Shown here: positions 36,931 through 46,933 of the stretch, piece after piece
Layout: each line of letters opens with the position of its first letter
Numbering within the stretch: the first letter of the stretch is position 1
From: Macrobrachium rosenbergii
Lineage: Eukaryota > Arthropoda > Malacostraca > Decapoda > Palaemonidae
Assembly (NCBI RefSeq): GCF_040412425.1
Contig: NC_089741.1
Coordinates: forward strand, 35,616,550 to 35,680,549
Direction: 5' to 3'
Length of the DNA stretch: 64,000 nucleotides
Notes under the pieces: model-generated
Told to the model about the DNA's origin: nothing
What the model saw: only the letters and a program-made list of their open reading frames with translations
The model's database searches: none
Made by a program: the position numbers and the translations under genes

Positions 36931-37215
36931 AGAATTTAGGCCAAAGGCCAAGCACTGGACCTGTGAGGTCATTCAGCGCTGAAACGGAAATTGAGAGTAA
37001 AAGGTTTGAAAGGTGTAACAGGAGGAAAACCTCAAAGCAGTTGCACTATGAATCAATTGTTAGGAGAGGGTTGAGGAAAGAGAATACCAAAGGAAGCACA
37101 GTAAAATGAACGAAAGGGGTCGCAGCTGGGGGCCTAAGGAAGGCACGCTGCAAAGATAAGTAGTGCCTAGAGTGCACCGCATGAGGAGCACTGACGGCAC
37201 TACCCCCCTACGGGG
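36931..37215 (-). repeat. Repeat A copy, full length
   Basis: agaatttaggccaaaggcca through to accccccctacgggg-type end with every hallmark; among the best-preserved copies. Confidence 0.92.
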
Positions 37216-37329
37216 TTGATTGATTTAAGACTGCTTTATGAAATTTGACTGTCAAGCCAGGCTCTGGGGCACTTTGGTCCTCTCTGGGCTTAGGACAGTG
37301 AAAAAGGGAGTTAGAGCGGTTGGACAGAA

Positions 37330-37755
37330 AGGTTCTTATTGTTATTATTATTATTATTCAGCAGATGAACCCTATTCATATGGTAGAAGCCCGCAGGGGC
37401 CACTGACTTGAATTTCAAGCTTCCAAAGAGTATGATGGTGTTCATTAGAAAGAAAAAAAAATAAGAGATCACTTATTAAAATAAATAAATAAATTTACAA
37501 GTTAATAAAAAGAAAAAATGTAAGTAAATGATTAAAATACAAGGAGAATTGTATAGGGTATAATGCACTGCACCTTCGCTTGAGCTTCTGAAATTCCAGT
37601 TGCACGACATCCCCTGGGAGACTGTTCCACAGTCCCACGGCGTGAGGAATCAAGGACTTCTGGAACTGAGAGGTTCCACAGCGGGGCCTATATTTACTGC
37701 AATATTGATGCTGCCGTTCAGAAAATGCAGGAGATGAAGTACAAGGACCCACAGG
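37330..37755 (-). pseudogene. LINE-B 3' end, best-preserved reverse-transcriptase C-terminus
   Basis: The minus strand from 37752 to 37495 is open for 85 codons: AFSERQHQYCSKYRPRCG, then TSQFQKSLIPHAVGLWNSLP, then GDVVQLEFQKLKRRCSAL. The SLIPxAVxLWNSLP motif marks the C-terminal end of Jockey/CR1-like reverse transcriptases. The 3' noncoding region (37370-37450) and (TTA)n tail (37338-37360) follow in transcript order. Polymerase and endonuclease regions are absent, so the copy is a 5'-truncated insertion and would depend on a full-length relative. Clade assignment is tentative. Confidence 0.82.
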
Positions 37756-37799
37756 TGGAACTGGGAGAAACCGAAGTAGAAGTTAGAGGAGCAGAACAG

Positions 37800-37915
37800 C
37801 AAGACTGTGGAAAGGAAACGGGAATGGAGGTAAAGTAAAAGTCTAAAATGTGGATGCAGCTACGGGGCCGAAGGGACGCAGCAAACGCCCTTTAGGAATG
37901 CCCAGCGTGTCCTAT
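37800..37915 (-). repeat. Degenerate repeat A fragment
   Basis: gggaatggaggtaaagtaaa, gcagctacggggccgaaggg and acgcagcaaacgccc track the 3' half of repeat A with many changes; abuts the LINE-B 5' breakpoint. Confidence 0.65.
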
Positions 37916-37919
37916 ACTC

Positions 37920-37949
37920 AGGACCCACTAATTAATCTTAGTGGGTCCT
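37920..37949. repeat. Perfect 12-bp hairpin, 6-nt loop
   Basis: aggacccactaa, loop ttaatc, ttagtgggtcct. No T-run follows, so a terminator role is not suggested. Confidence 0.85.
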
Positions 37950-38081
37950 GCCTATACTCGAGAGGGGGCAGCTGAAATCGGTATACAGGTATAACCAGTG
38001 ATGTGGGAGAACTCACAATTACGGGCTGCTTTGGGAGCAAGAGCCCGTGACAGCACAAGGCTGGCTTAATCTTAATTATTA

Positions 38082-38200
38082 TTATTATTCTTATTATTAT
38101 TATTATTGAAAGAAATCGCTGCATCAGCTGCACTGATCTTGTACAGAGTCTTCTCTATTTTCCTTATAACAGTTTTCTCTCTGTCAGCGATTTCTTTCAA
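38082..38200. repeat. TTA tract and perfect 16-bp inverted repeat
   Basis: ttgaaagaaatcgctg (38106-38121) and cagcgatttctttcaa (38185-38200) are exact reverse complements with 63 bp between; possible short foldback element. Confidence 0.8.
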
Positions 38201-38227
38201 CAGTACTTGCATAAGAGAGGGATTCTT

Positions 38228-38229
38228 GC

Positions 38230-38279
<50 letters not shown>

Positions 38280-38530
38280 CATCATTTCCGCAGATGAAAC
38301 CCATTCACATGGAACAAGCACACCAAAGGGGCCACTGACTTGAAATTCAAGCTTCCAAAGAATACTGGTTTCGACCTCCCACCGCAGCAGACCCCACACA
38401 GCAGCAGTAACTGATCATGATACAGAGCCAGCCAGTGACTTTTCATCGCCCTGGAGGAGACGCGAACCCTCGGCATCTGAGTTGGCATGCCACGAGACTA
38501 ACCACTGTGCAAGTGGATCAGCTGAACAAC
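38228..38530 (-). mobile_element. SINE-E: tRNA-type head joined to the LINE-B 3' tail
   Basis: Read on the minus strand from about 38530: A-box-like agtggttagtctcg, B-box-like gggttcgcgtctcc, gggcgatgaaaa, a unique body of about 90 bp, then 'attctttggaagcttgaatt' and the rest of the LINE-B 3' end, finishing with (AAT)n at 38230-38278. LINE-B copies have ctaatgaacacc upstream of this point, and here that is replaced by SINE body. A SINE sharing the terminal 100-130 bp of LINE-B would be able to use its reverse transcriptase (known for other SINE/LINE pairs). A chance side-by-side insertion is the alternative. Confidence 0.68.
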
Positions 38531-39038
38531 AAAACCGACGCTAGTACCCGAGGTCAAAACCTACTTCAGCAGAAACTTTCTGCTCTCTCTCTCTTTGGCG
38601 GGAAGAGAAACGGAAAAGTTGGCGGGATCTTTCACTAACCGAAGGAGGAAAACTTCGCGAACGAAGAGGAACTTCGCGAACGAAGAGGAACTCGCGAAGT
38701 TCCTGCTATTACCTAACGGTATTAGAAAAGGTTGATGGCGGGGTCTATATGTGCGCCGTTACCTCGAGACTTCATTAAGCGAACGCGGAAAAAATACACA
38801 CGCAAAAATAGACTAACGAGCGATACCTGACTACAGTTTTTCCTTTTTCTTTCTCTTTCTTTCTTTTTTATGGCCTCTCTTTCCCGCAGTTCTTGGGAAA
38901 ATTGGGCAGTTCATGGGCCGAATGGGGACTGGTATAATAAGTCCTCTTAAATCTTCCGAATTTTTCGTTACTTTCTATTATGGCAATTTTTATCATATTT
39001 TTTTGGTGGAAAACACTAAGACAACAGTTTAGATAGAT
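38531..39038. other. Unique sequence with a small tandem of ttcgcgaa
   Basis: 38650-38702 has three 19-bp units aacttcgcgaacgaagagg, the last inverted in part (cgcgaagttcc). No gene recognised. Confidence 0.6.
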
Positions 39039-39345
39039 AGAATATACAATTTAGGTCAAAGGCCCAGCACTGGGACCTATGAGGTCATTCAGCGCTGAAG
39101 GGAAAATTGAGAGTAAGAGGTTTAAAAGGTGTAACGGGAGGACAACCTCGCAGTTGCACAATGAAACAACTGTCAGGAGAGGGTGGAAAGTAAGATGGAA
39201 GAAAGAGAACATGAATGGAGGAGGTACAGGGAAAGGAATCAGAGGGGTTGCAGTCAGGAGCCTAAAGAGTCGCTGCAAAGAACCTCAAGTAATGCCTACA
39301 GTGCACCGCGTGTGGTGAACTGGCGGCTCTACGCCCCCTAAAGGG
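39039..39345 (-). repeat. Repeat A copy, full length
   Basis: gatagaatatacaatttagg start, all hallmarks, end acgccccctaaaggg. Confidence 0.9.
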
Positions 39346-39914
39346 ATTCATTTGTGACTGAATTCCTTCTTCTTGATAGCTTTCTTCAGTTCTGGGTTAA
39401 CCAAGATGACCTTAATGTTGTGGTATTTGGTCAAAAGAAAGGAAGAGTTGGGGGGGGGGAGCAATTTCTTAACGATCGCGACCTGTATTGAAAAGCTATG
39501 AAATCCAATCGAACCAAAGAAGAAGAAGAAGAATAGGAAGAAGAAGAAGAAGAAGCAGAAGACGATAATGATGATGAAGAACCAGAATTCCATTCTCCCA
39601 TTTTGATTTCCATTACGCGGACTGTGTCATTAGAAGAAAAAAAAAACAAATATTGCAACAGACAAAGAATAGACGAGACATGTTAATGATAGGCAGTAGT
39701 GGATCGCTCGCGTGTGGCCATCTAGAACCCCGACCTCAAAAGTCGTCGAAATGGGCTGGGTAAAAATAGAATGAACTGGGTCATCCCGAAACACTGCATA
39801 TTCTGCTCGGGGAAAAAGAAGAAAAAAATTGAAGGAAAAATAAAAGAAACGAGATCGAAAAAACGAGAGTGTTTGCCCGGAAATAAACAGAACGCAACGA
39901 GCGCCGTAAAAATG
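39346..39914. other. Unique sequence with GAA tract
   Basis: (GAA)n-rich 39515-39560. Nothing coding recognised. Confidence 0.45.
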
Positions 39915-40020
39915 GAACGGAATGAAGTGTAGAATTTAGGCCAGAGGCCAAGCGTTGTAGGACCTTTGAGACCGGCCCTTTGAGAGCTGATAGTCAGCTT
40001 CGTGGTCTGGTTAAATATTT

Positions 40021-40086
<66 letters not shown>

Positions 40087-40124
40087 GGACATTTGATTGT
40101 CAGCTCAGTGGTCTGGTTAAACTT

Positions 40125-40181
<57 letters not shown>

Positions 40182-40214
40182 GGACATTTGATAGCTCAGT
40201 GGTCAGGTTAAACT

Positions 40215-40287
<73 letters not shown>

Positions 40288-40325
40288 GGCATTTGATAGT
40301 CAGCTCAGTGGTCTAGTCACACGTT

Positions 40326-40367
<42 letters not shown>

Positions 40368-40407
40368 GGACCTTTGATAGTCAGCTCAGTGGTCAGGTTA
40401 AACTGTT

Positions 40408-40467
<60 letters not shown>

Positions 40468-40507
40468 GGGCATTTGAAGTCAGCTCAGTGGTCTGGTTAC
40501 ACTGTTT

Positions 40508-40564
<57 letters not shown>

Positions 40565-40605
40565 GGACATTTGAGAGTCACCTCAGTGGTCTGGTTAAAC
40601 TGTTT

Positions 40606-40651
<46 letters not shown>

Positions 40652-40728
40652 GAATAATAATAATAGGACATTTGATAGTCAGCTCAGTGGTGGTTAAACT
40701 GTTTTAATAATAATAAGGTTAAACTGTT

Positions 40729-40759
<31 letters not shown>

Positions 40760-40770
40760 GGTTAACTGTT

Positions 40771-40812
<42 letters not shown>

Positions 40813-41074
40813 GGACCTCTGGGGTCATTCAGCGCTGAAAGGTGCATTGAGAGTAGAAAGGTTCGAAAGGTTTATCAGGAGGAAAACCTTTTGCAGTTAA
40901 ACTACGAAACAGCTGATAGGCGAGGGAGGAAATAAAGATGGAAGAACAAGAATATGAACGGAGGTACAGCAAAAGGAATAAAAGGGGTTGCATTTAGGGG
41001 CCAAGGAAAGGACACTGCGAAGACCATCAAGTAATGCCTACAGTGCACGCATGAGGTGCACTGACGCCACTAAA
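39915..41074 (-). repeat. Repeat A copy split by an array of about 840 bp
   Basis: The left part 39915-39970 holds the tail and head (tagaatttaggccagaggcc, aagcgttgtaggacc). The right part 40811-41074 resumes with aggacctctggggtcattca and runs to gcactgacgccacta. A short stretch near aggacct is present on both sides, consistent with a duplicated insertion site. Confidence 0.85.
39971..40810 (+). repeat. Higher-order array of SINE-D 3' tails and (AAT)n
   Basis: Eight units each consist of aggacatttgatagtcagct then cagtggtctggttaaactgt and (AAT)n of 20-80 bp. Two shorter units (aaggttaaactgttttaat) end the array. The core matches the 3' end of SINE-D ('gttaatcagctcagtggtct', ggttaaact). Units begin near 39971, 40087, 40181, 40285, 40366, 40466, 40564 and 40666. 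The first unit is most SINE-like (cggccctttgagagctgata). Confidence 0.85.
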
Positions 41075-41226
41075 GCATAGGAAAAATACTATAATAAACT
41101 GAACAGGATATACAAAACTGAGAAACTGGGTCATCCTGTTATTCCTTTATTCACCTCAGGTCATCCTTCAAAAGGAGAGGGCGAGATACTTGTATGATCA
41201 AGTGTGAGGAGGTTAATTTTAACTCC

Positions 41227-41227
<1 letters not shown>

Positions 41228-41286
<59 letters not shown>
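41228..41286. repeat. (GA)n microsatellite
   Basis: About 58 bp of GA. Confidence 0.95.
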
Positions 41287-41291
<5 letters not shown>

Positions 41292-41992
41292 TAACGGAGG
41301 CGATAATATTGACTTTGGCGAACTAGCCTAATCACAGACACCCAATTATGACATTTTTCTTTTTCTTCCTTCATGTTAAATCGAGTATCTAAACCTGACA
41401 AGCAATGTAAAAAAATGAAAATCTAATAAAGTTAATCGAGCGAACTGATTAGATATGCCTATCAGATTTAGAAAAGATTTATTTGTTACAAGCCTTAGTA
41501 ATCTTATTATCTAAAGGAAGTCAGCCATCAACGACAATTCCATTAAAGAAAATGGAGTAAGAGTTCTCTTCAGAGAAAACGATATTTCCTATGACGTACT
41601 GTACTATAATATTTCTATTAAATAACATTTTAAAAAGAGCAAGTTTGTTTTGTATGTATCTTCTCGTTCCATAATTCGGGTTTCTATGTTACTCTTGTCT
41701 TCGGTAATTCTAACTCTGTATTTTACAAATCTGTTATCCATAACACTTCCTATTAAAACAACGACATGTTGGCCGCACTAAGGTAAAACTGCGAATTGTT
41801 GAGAAAAGGAATTCAGCTAAACTTTGCTATTAGCAAAACAACGATGAACTGAATTTGTTTGAATACATGCATGTATAAACATAAATGCCAGGAGCCATTC
41901 ATGTGTTAAACGCGTCAAGATATAAAAATAAAGTATTTTACATAGCTACCCACTTTGGGTACACATCCATTTAAATGTATAAATAAATATAA

Positions 41993-41998
<6 letters not shown>
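41287..41998. other. AT-rich unique sequence, no gene recognised
   Basis: No long frame, RNA or mobile signal. Confidence 0.5.

Positions 41999-42065
<67 letters not shown>
41999..42065. repeat. (TA)n microsatellite
   Basis: About 66 bp of TA. Confidence 0.95.
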
Positions 42066-42072
<7 letters not shown>

Positions 42073-42376
42073 ATTTGTCACCTACAGTACACCCAACAGA
42101 AACAAAGGAACATAGGCGCGCACGGCAATAAATTCACGATCACAGGTATACGGATACAAACGAGCGTAAATTCCTCCGTAACGAAGCGCCCCCCACCTTC
42201 CCCACCCCCAAATAAAATGACGACTGCGGGGAAATCGGTGACCTAAAGACGGCATCACTCCCACGGCACAAGGAGCCAGTCGCACGAAAGACTGAGACTC
42301 TGCGACTTCCAGTCTCTCGTTATCATTAGGATGTATAAATCACATTTGTGTTTATTTATGCGGAGGGGCATAGTGA

Positions 42377-42443
<67 letters not shown>
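42377..42443. repeat. (GT)n microsatellite
   Basis: About 65 bp of GT; 42066-42376 before it is unique with no gene recognised. Confidence 0.95.
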
Positions 42444-42444
<1 letters not shown>

Positions 42445-42565
42445 CACTGGAGAGAGTCCCCAGAGAGGGGAACGGAAAGGGGAATTCGCTCCCCTCTTCC
42501 CGTTCCCCTCGTTGAACGTGGCCATTCCGACCATTATTTCGTCTCGTTATTCTTCATCCTTTTAA

Positions 42566-42907
42566 AGGAAGAAGAAGAAGAAGAAGAAGAAGAAGACGAA
42601 GAGGGGGAGAAGGAGGAGGTGCAGAAGAAAAGAGGAAGAAGAGAAGGAGGAGGAGAAGAAGAAGAGAATAAGAAGGAGGAGGAGTAAAGGAGGAGGAGGA
42701 GAAGAAGACGAGAATAAGAAGGAGGAGGAGGAGGAAGGGACTAGGAGAAGAAGAAGAAGAAGAAGAAGAAGAAGAAGAAGAAGAAAGAAGAAGAAGAGGG
42801 GAAGGAGGAGGCGGAGAAGAAGAAGAAGAAGAAGAAGAAGAAGAAGAAGAAGAAGAAGAAGAGGCGGAGGAGGAGGAAGAAGAAGAAAAAGAGGAGGAGG
42901 AGGAGTC
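42566..42907. repeat. Polypurine tract, (GAA)n/(GGA)n, 340 bp
   Basis: Nearly pure purine on the plus strand apart from rare C/T (for example near 42620, 42684 and 42741). A further GGA run occurs at 43020-43046. Mirror-symmetric purine DNA of this kind can form triplex (H-DNA). Confidence 0.93.
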
Positions 42908-43225
42908 TGAAAGAGGAGTGGTTTGTCCAAGTGAGGGGAAATGAGGAGGACAACGGAAGGATGAAGAAATATGAAACGGGGAAGAAGGAGAATAACAACG
43001 AATACTAATTAGATGGAAGGGGAGGAGGAGGAGGAGGAGGAGGAAGGTCAGGCAGGGTGATATGGAGCTTTCAAACTACGGAGCTCCTCAGCCATCATGT
43101 CGTGACCACCTGAATGATGAGTGGGATAGATTCACGCTATTCCCTGGGTCTTTGCTTATGATAAAGGCCATCCAGAATTCCTCGTCTAACACGGCAAAAT
43201 GACCTTCCAACTGCGTTTTGTTTAT

Positions 43226-43441
43226 AGGAATGGAATATAGATTTTAGCCCAGAGGCCAAGCGCTGGGACCCGAGATGAGGTCATTCAGCGATGAAAGGGA
43301 AATTGAGAGTATACGGTTTGAAAGGCGTAACGGGAGGAAAACCTTTGCAGCTAGGGGCCGAAGGGACGCTGCAAAGAACCTTTAGTAATGCCTACAGTGC
43401 ACTGCGTGAGGTGCACTGACGGCACTACAGCCTACGGGGTT
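43226..43441 (-). repeat. Repeat A copy with large internal deletion
   Basis: GAATA-type tail (ggaatggaatatagattt), then head; a jump from gggaggaaaacctttgcag straight to ctaggggccgaag removes about 100 bp. End is cctacgggg. Confidence 0.88.
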
Positions 43442-43493
43442 TCCCCCAGTCAGGCATACTGTACCTCGCGTAAAGGTGTATGCATATACCTAA

Positions 43494-43575
43494 AATTCAA
43501 CTGAAAGACCTGGGTTCGATCCTGATGCGAGTCAGAAATTTATTTCTGTCCCACACGTGATTGTGAGTTGATTAT
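43494..43575 (+). mobile_element. SINE-F fragment
   Basis: gaaagacctgggttcgatcc (B-box core), tgatgcgagtcagaaattta, tttctgtcccacacgtgatt. Same family as 10461-10600. Confidence 0.72.
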
Positions 43576-43897
43576 TTTATTTCTGCCTAATGACTCATAT
43601 GCATATCATGAAATAAACGGATTCACCGAAAACCTGTTAGAGGGGCTTTTATCACTGGTCGTTTTGTCAAGGTGAGAGATACACAGGGAATGAACCCGGG
43701 TCTCTCGTCCTTTATCTCTTCGCTTCGGGCTCTAATCTCCCTCCGCTTAAGCACTGCTTAAAATACTAATCCTCTCTGATCCTTCCACACCGTTAAGCAT
43801 TTGATGGACTTTTATAATGACTCCCAACTTTTTGTCCCGCCTCCTTTCTCGGGTTCTTGCTCGAAGTATATACACTTTACCTACTGTTTTGGTATAA

Positions 43898-43901
<4 letters not shown>
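43576..43901. other. Unique sequence, no gene recognised
   Basis: Minus strand near 43695 has cccgggttcattccc, B-box-like but unsupported. Confidence 0.4.

Positions 43902-43944
<43 letters not shown>
43902..43944. repeat. (GA)n microsatellite
   Basis: About 43 bp of GA. Confidence 0.95.
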
Positions 43945-43945
<1 letters not shown>

Positions 43946-44272
43946 CCACGAACTTCATCATCGCAGGTCACTGGGCTATTAGCAGCATATAACCTTGAGA
44001 CATCCCACTGTCCGAAAAATGCATCTATCTAAATTGCATTGGAATTTTGCCGTTCGTGGTGACCTGACCCAAAACCTTCCGTTCAAGGTTCTTGCTGCTC
44101 CCATTGACCTGAAGCGATGGGAGGAGCGACTCGAAGACGACTAGATTTTGTGAGAAGCCTTGAGGGGAATATTGACTGACCTCGTTGAATATTGACTGAC
44201 CTCGTTGTAAGATGGACCCCTGAGGTTAAATGTTCTCCCTGGGGCAGAGGGTTATTAGGAATTTTTATCGTT

Positions 44273-44276
<4 letters not shown>
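43945..44276. other. Unique sequence, no gene recognised
   Basis: gaatattgactgacctcgtt is duplicated in tandem (44167-44206). Confidence 0.55.

Positions 44277-44341
<65 letters not shown>
44277..44341. repeat. (GA)n microsatellite
   Basis: About 65 bp of GA. Confidence 0.95.
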
Positions 44342-44343
<2 letters not shown>

Positions 44344-44374
44344 AATCATTTGAGGGGATTTTGAAAAAATGAAT

Positions 44375-44915
44375 ACTTACCATAAGTGGTTCTCAGGAAC
44401 CATTGCTCTAGGTGACTCAAAATACCACTACTTTAAGTGACCTCAGAGACTGGACCACTCTAAGTGGCTCCAGGGACCACTACTCTGAGTGGCCTCTGGA
44501 GCCACTAATCTAAGTGGCTCCAGGAGCCACTAATCTAAGTGGCTCCAGGAATCACTAATCTCAGTGGCTCCAGGAGCCACTAATCTAAGTGGCTCTAGGA
44601 ACCAATAATCTCAGTGGCTCCAGGAATCACTATTCTTAATGGCTCCAGATACCACTATTCTAAGTGGCTTCAGAAACCACTACTCTAAGTGGCTCCAGGA
44701 CCCACTATTCTCAGTGGCTCAATGAACCACTATTTTAAGTGACTCAAGGACCCACTATTCTAAGTGGCTCCAGGAACCACTAATCCCAGTGGCTCAACGA
44801 ACCACTATTCTAAGTGGCTCCAGGAACCACCCCTCTAAGTGACTCAAAATACCATTGCTTTAAAGTGACCCCATAGACCAAAAACAATAATCTAAGTGGC
44901 TCCAGGAACCACAGC
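44375..44915. repeat. 25-bp palindromic minisatellite, about 21 units
   Basis: Consensus agtggctccaggagccact plus aatcta. The first 19 bp are self-complementary around a central A, so each unit can fold into a hairpin. Spacing is 25 bp (44511, 44536). Arms vary (ggaacc, ggaccc) yet many units keep most pairing. Confidence 0.88.
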
Positions 44916-45139
44916 TCGAAGCGACCTCCAAGTTCCTACTTTCCCAGCGAGGACCGAGAGACCTCAAGACTTCAAAAAAATTCCCCTGACACGAAGACCC
45001 CAACGAGGCGAGAATTAATATTGTGAAACGAGGGGGAATCGTCCTTGCATTTCATTTAGACAAGTGTTAAGTTAATGAACGCGGCCACTGGGCTGGCTGG
45101 TTGTACGTGATTCTTATTATACTTGCTCGAGTCTAGAAG
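44916..45139. other. Unique sequence, no gene recognised
   Basis: Nothing notable. Confidence 0.45.
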
Positions 45140-45370
45140 ACAGACAAATTCACGCGCGCGCACACACACATACACACACACACACCACACAAACACTGAG
45201 AGACACACACACGCTTACACACAAACACACACGCTTACACACAAACAGACACACACAAACACATACACATACATGCTTACACACAAACACACACACACAC
45301 ACACACACACACTTACACAGACACACACACACACTTACACAGACACACACGCACATACACAGACACGGCA
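45140..45370. repeat. CA-rich degenerate repeat
   Basis: (CA)n broken by acttacacac and aaacacacac motifs; starts with cgcgcgcgcacacac. Confidence 0.92.
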
Positions 45371-45514
45371 ACACCCGCAAAGCTTCAATCTCGCCCGGAA
45401 TGCAATGATGAATACAAATGTCCATTTATACCGCGCAGTTATTCAACGGGTCTACAGATTCCCCTCTCCCCCCGCCCCCCTTTGGACGACATACTCTTGC
45501 AGAACATACTGGAG

Positions 45515-45551
45515 CGGGAGGGGGCGGGGAGGGGAGGGGAGGGGATGGGGG
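45515..45551 (+). other. Potential G-quadruplex
   Basis: Six G-runs of 3-5 (gggagggggcggggagggg, aggggaggggatggggg) separated by single or double bases; strong G4 pattern by inspection. Confidence 0.7.
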
Positions 45552-45581
45552 CATTTGGTTTGGTGGGGTTCCACACCATAT

Positions 45582-45650
45582 ATATATATATATATTCCCA
45601 TCCTCCTCGTCTTTCTGTCTGTCTGTCTGTCTGTCTTTCTGTCCTTCTGT
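45582..45650. repeat. Short TA then (CTGT)n tract
   Basis: tatatatata at 45580-45594 and (ctgt)n at 45615-45650. Confidence 0.88.
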
Positions 45651-45717
45651 CCATTCGTCTCTACAGAAATACGATCTATGTATATATGTATTAATTGATA
45701 TATTCACACACACACAC

Positions 45718-45856
<139 letters not shown>

Positions 45857-46177
45857 TTCTGTCCTTAAAACCTTTATTCCTTGTCGACAGAACTTAGCTA
45901 GATCCTGTTAATAACCAAGAGGAGATAATGAACGCACAAATAGAAAGAACGCACAACAGAAGAAATCCTAAACGCTAGAGAAGAAACGTCCAAGAGGAAA
46001 ATATATAAATAAACCCTGAATCATCTACGACGGGAATTTCAGAATGCAATCGGAATATCAAAACGAACGGCAATCAACAGGCTTGCAATCATGCTCATTC
46101 CTTTAACAAAACAGCCCCTTAGTTTAGATAGCCCAATCCCTTCATTTATCACTGAAGCGTCTAAGAACCGAATTGAA
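45857..46177. other. No recognisable feature
   Basis: AT-rich unique sequence. Confidence 0.45.
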
Positions 46178-46290
46178 TTGAATATAGAATTTAATGATGA
46201 ATTCGGCGCTGAAAGGGAAACTGACAGTAGAAAGGTTTGAATGGCGTAACAGGAGGAAAACCTCGCAGTTGCACTATGAATCAGCTGTTG
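46178..46290 (-). repeat. Repeat A head fragment
   Basis: gaattgaatatagaattta, a gap, then ggcgctgaaagggaaactga to gcagttgcactatgaatcag; truncated, followed by ttgactgattgact. Confidence 0.82.
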
Positions 46291-46318
46291 ACTGATTGAC
46301 TAACTGATTGATTTATAG

Positions 46319-46873
46319 ATTTTAGGCATACATGCCAAGCGCTGGGGCAACTAAGGCCATTCAGCGCTGAAACGGAAATTGACAGTGAAAGGTCTGACAG
46401 GCGTAGTTAGTTAGTTATACCTTAGTTTAACCAGACCACTGAGCTGATTAACAGCCCTCCTAGGGCTGGCCCGAAGGATTAGACTTATTTTACGTGGCTA
46501 AGAACCAACTGGTTACCTAGCAACGGGACCTACAGCTTATTGTGGAATCCGAGCCACATAACAGCGAGAAACGAATTTCTATCACCAGAAATAAATTCCT
46601 CTAATTCTTCATTGGCTGGCCGGAGACTCGAACCCGGGCCTAGCAGAGTGCTAGCCGACAACTCTGCCGACTCATCCAACGAGGAACTGTAACAGGAGGA
46701 AAACTTCTCAGTTGCACTGTGAATCAGTTGTCAGGAGAGGGTTGAGGAAAGTAAGATGGCAGAAAGAGAATATGAAAGGAGGTACAGTAAAAGGAACGAA
46801 AGGGGTTGCAGCTATCGGGGGCCGAAGGAATGCACGCTGCAAAGAGCCTCAAGCAATGCCTGCGGTGCACCTA
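46319..46873 (-). repeat. Repeat A copy split by a SINE-D insertion
   Basis: The left part 46319-46404 (gattttaggcatacatgcca to tctgacaggcgta) and right part 46687-46873 (gtaacaggaggaaaacttct to cggtgcacc) join to make one A element when the 282-bp insert is removed. The head here is preceded by gattgattta units, a different tail from GAATA. Confidence 0.9.
46405..46686 (-). mobile_element. SINE-D, full length, nested in repeat A
   Basis: On the minus strand it starts gttcctcgttggatgagtcg (A-box-like tggatgagtcgg), then gcccgggttcgagtctccgg (B box ggttcgagtct), spaced as in a tRNA gene. A body follows (gaggaatttatttctggtga, ttggttcttagccacgtaaa) and then the tail 'gttaatcagctcagtggtct', ggtataactaactaac. 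gta borders both sides, a very short possible target duplication. It has no coding capacity and would depend on a LINE reverse transcriptase. Confidence 0.88.
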
Positions 46874-46904
46874 CTGGGGATTTCCGAAAGTGAAAACAAC
46901 AGAC

Positions 46905-46933
46905 TCTTCTTCTTCTTCTTCTTCTTCTTCTTC
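46905..46933. repeat. (TTC)n tract
   Basis: About 29 bp of TTC. Confidence 0.93.

Noticed and set aside
40002..40707. Poly-Asn and poly-Ile frames
   Set aside because: Direct translations of (AAT)n in the SINE-tail array.
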